This document shows, piece after piece, positions 14,389 to 15,198 of a stretch of 15,198 nucleotides of DNA (positions are counted from its first letter, which is position 1; the number at the start of each line of letters is the position of its first letter). The position numbers were made by a program, and so were the translations under genes. The stretch is from SZUA-426 sp041666155 (lineage in GTDB: Bacteria > Spirochaetota > Spirochaetia > Treponematales > Breznakiellaceae). The notes under the pieces are model-generated. The model was not told the DNA's origin, made no database searches, and was given only the letters and a program-made list of their open reading frames with translations. The stretch covers positions 1 to 15,198 of the forward strand of contig JBAYHM010000087.1 in assembly GCA_041666155.1 (NCBI GenBank). The letters run 5' to 3'.

Positions 14389-15198
14389 TTATTCCTTCGC
14401 GCCGCTCTCAAACGCCATTCCGAGCGTTGGAAGGGCGAACACGGCGGCCCTGATCGGGCGGAGAGCGTCCTCGCGTTGTTTTTGGTTGAAGTATCCGGCG
14501 GTCTTGTACGCGCCGAAAATATTTGAGGAGTGCAGAGTCAAGGTTATCGTAGCCATCACCCCCGTGTAGACATAGGGACCACCGTACGAGCGCTCATAGA
14601 CGAATAACCCATATGCGGCAAACGCGGATACGCCGACGGACGCGAAAGCCTGCAACGCGTCAAACCAGTGGCCGCTGTAGACCTGACCCAAACCCGGGAC
14701 TATCGTAGACAGCAGTGCGGCCGTCAACTCGGACTTGCGCGGCAAAGCGGAAACCGACCGTACCCCTTCAAGGGCGAAGGTCGCTGCTTTTCCGGTCGCT
14801 GCTTCGGGAACAGAACGCGCGACGGTTTCAAAATCCATCGCGGCTTGATCCCAGAGGCTGCTCTCGGCACGAATTACGCCCCGGTAAAGTCGAGGCTGGG
14901 ATGAAAATTCGGAACCGCGATCGATTACCTCATCCAAATAGAACAGGGCGTTTGGATATAACTTCAGACCGTAATAATTGAGCGCCATACTCGAACCTAG
15001 CCACTCTTTTCGGTCGGGAGCGAGTTTCTCCGCGTTCTTCCCGAGCGCAAACAGTTCGGAAAGCGCACTCTCGTATTTCTGGCTGAGCCAATACGCCTCG
15101 GCAATACGAACACCGCTGTACCACTGATCTTCAGGCACAGCGGAATTAAATCGTTCCCGTTTATATTCGGTAATCGCGCGAAAATAATCTCTCTCAAG
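14389..15198 (-). CDS. TPR-containing membrane protein, C-terminal part
   Basis: The frame is open to the right edge, so the true start is outside the window; 269 codons are visible. The N-terminal two thirds of the visible part consist of paired helices typical of tetratricopeptide repeats (for example SGVRIAEAYWLSQKYESALSEL and LYRGVIRAESSLWDQAAMDFE). Then comes ALLSTIVPGLGQVYSGHWFDALQAF, a PGxGQxYxGxxxxG/A hydrophobic hairpin found in small TM2-like membrane proteins, and two or three further hydrophobic segments. TPR proteins of this kind are probably inner-membrane or periplasmic scaffolds; no specific function can be given. A hairpin with a U-tract follows about 70 nt after the stop. 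Confidence 0.65.
   Translation of the reverse strand, partial: LERDYFRAITEYKRERFNSAVPEDQWYSGVRIAEAYWLSQKYESALSELFALGKNAEKLAPDRKEWLGSSMALNYYGLKLYPNALFYLDEVIDRGSEFSSQPRLYRGVIRAESSLWDQAAMDFETVARSVPEAATGKAATFALEGVRSVSALPRKSELTAALLSTIVPGLGQVYSGHWFDALQAFASVGVSAFAAYGLFVYERSYGGPYVYTGVMATITLTLHSSNIFGAYKTAGYFNQKQREDALRPIRAAVFALPTLGMAFESGAKE

Overview
The window looks like a chromosomal segment of a moderate-GC spirochaete, possibly a Treponema relative of the termite-gut type. This is a tentative guess from the many lipoproteins, small outer-membrane proteins and structured dispersed repeats, and no marker gene settles it. Most genes lie on the minus strand.

Left part (1-2627): the 5' end of a minus-strand NAD(P)-binding oxidoreductase sits behind a promoter overlapped by a perfect 18-bp-arm palindrome. 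Divergent from it is a secreted FMN-binding-type protein with its own promoter and terminator. Next comes a type III PLP-dependent ornithine/lysine/diaminopimelate-type decarboxylase.

Middle part (2628-8681) is accessory in character. It holds an operon of two lipoproteins and a small beta-barrel-like protein (8003 down to 5405). The first lipoprotein resembles permuted papain-like (YiiX/NlpC-P60) hydrolases. The operon promoter contains a run of 13 Gs between its -35 and -10 hexamers, which suggests phase variation. A partial second copy of the last two genes lies at 3246-3902, with the lipoprotein gene reduced to its 3' end. Between the copies is a plus-strand AAA_14/DUF4143 ATPase. The intergenic stretches 2628-3245, 3903-4067 and 8234-8681 are packed with structured repeats. 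The main family has conserved flanks and internal loops but a long stem whose sequence differs between copies while staying self-complementary. Two of these copies abut stop codons, and one carries a relic of the glnS 3' end.

Right part (8682-15198) is housekeeping, all minus strand: glutaminyl-tRNA synthetase, a membrane diguanylate cyclase, a long-chain acyl-CoA/acyl-ACP synthetase-like ligase, a PlsC-type acyltransferase and the C-terminal part of a TPR membrane protein. The ligase and acyltransferase are neighbours that fit acyl-chain activation and phospholipid synthesis.

All assignments come from reading motifs and repeats by eye. No database search was possible.
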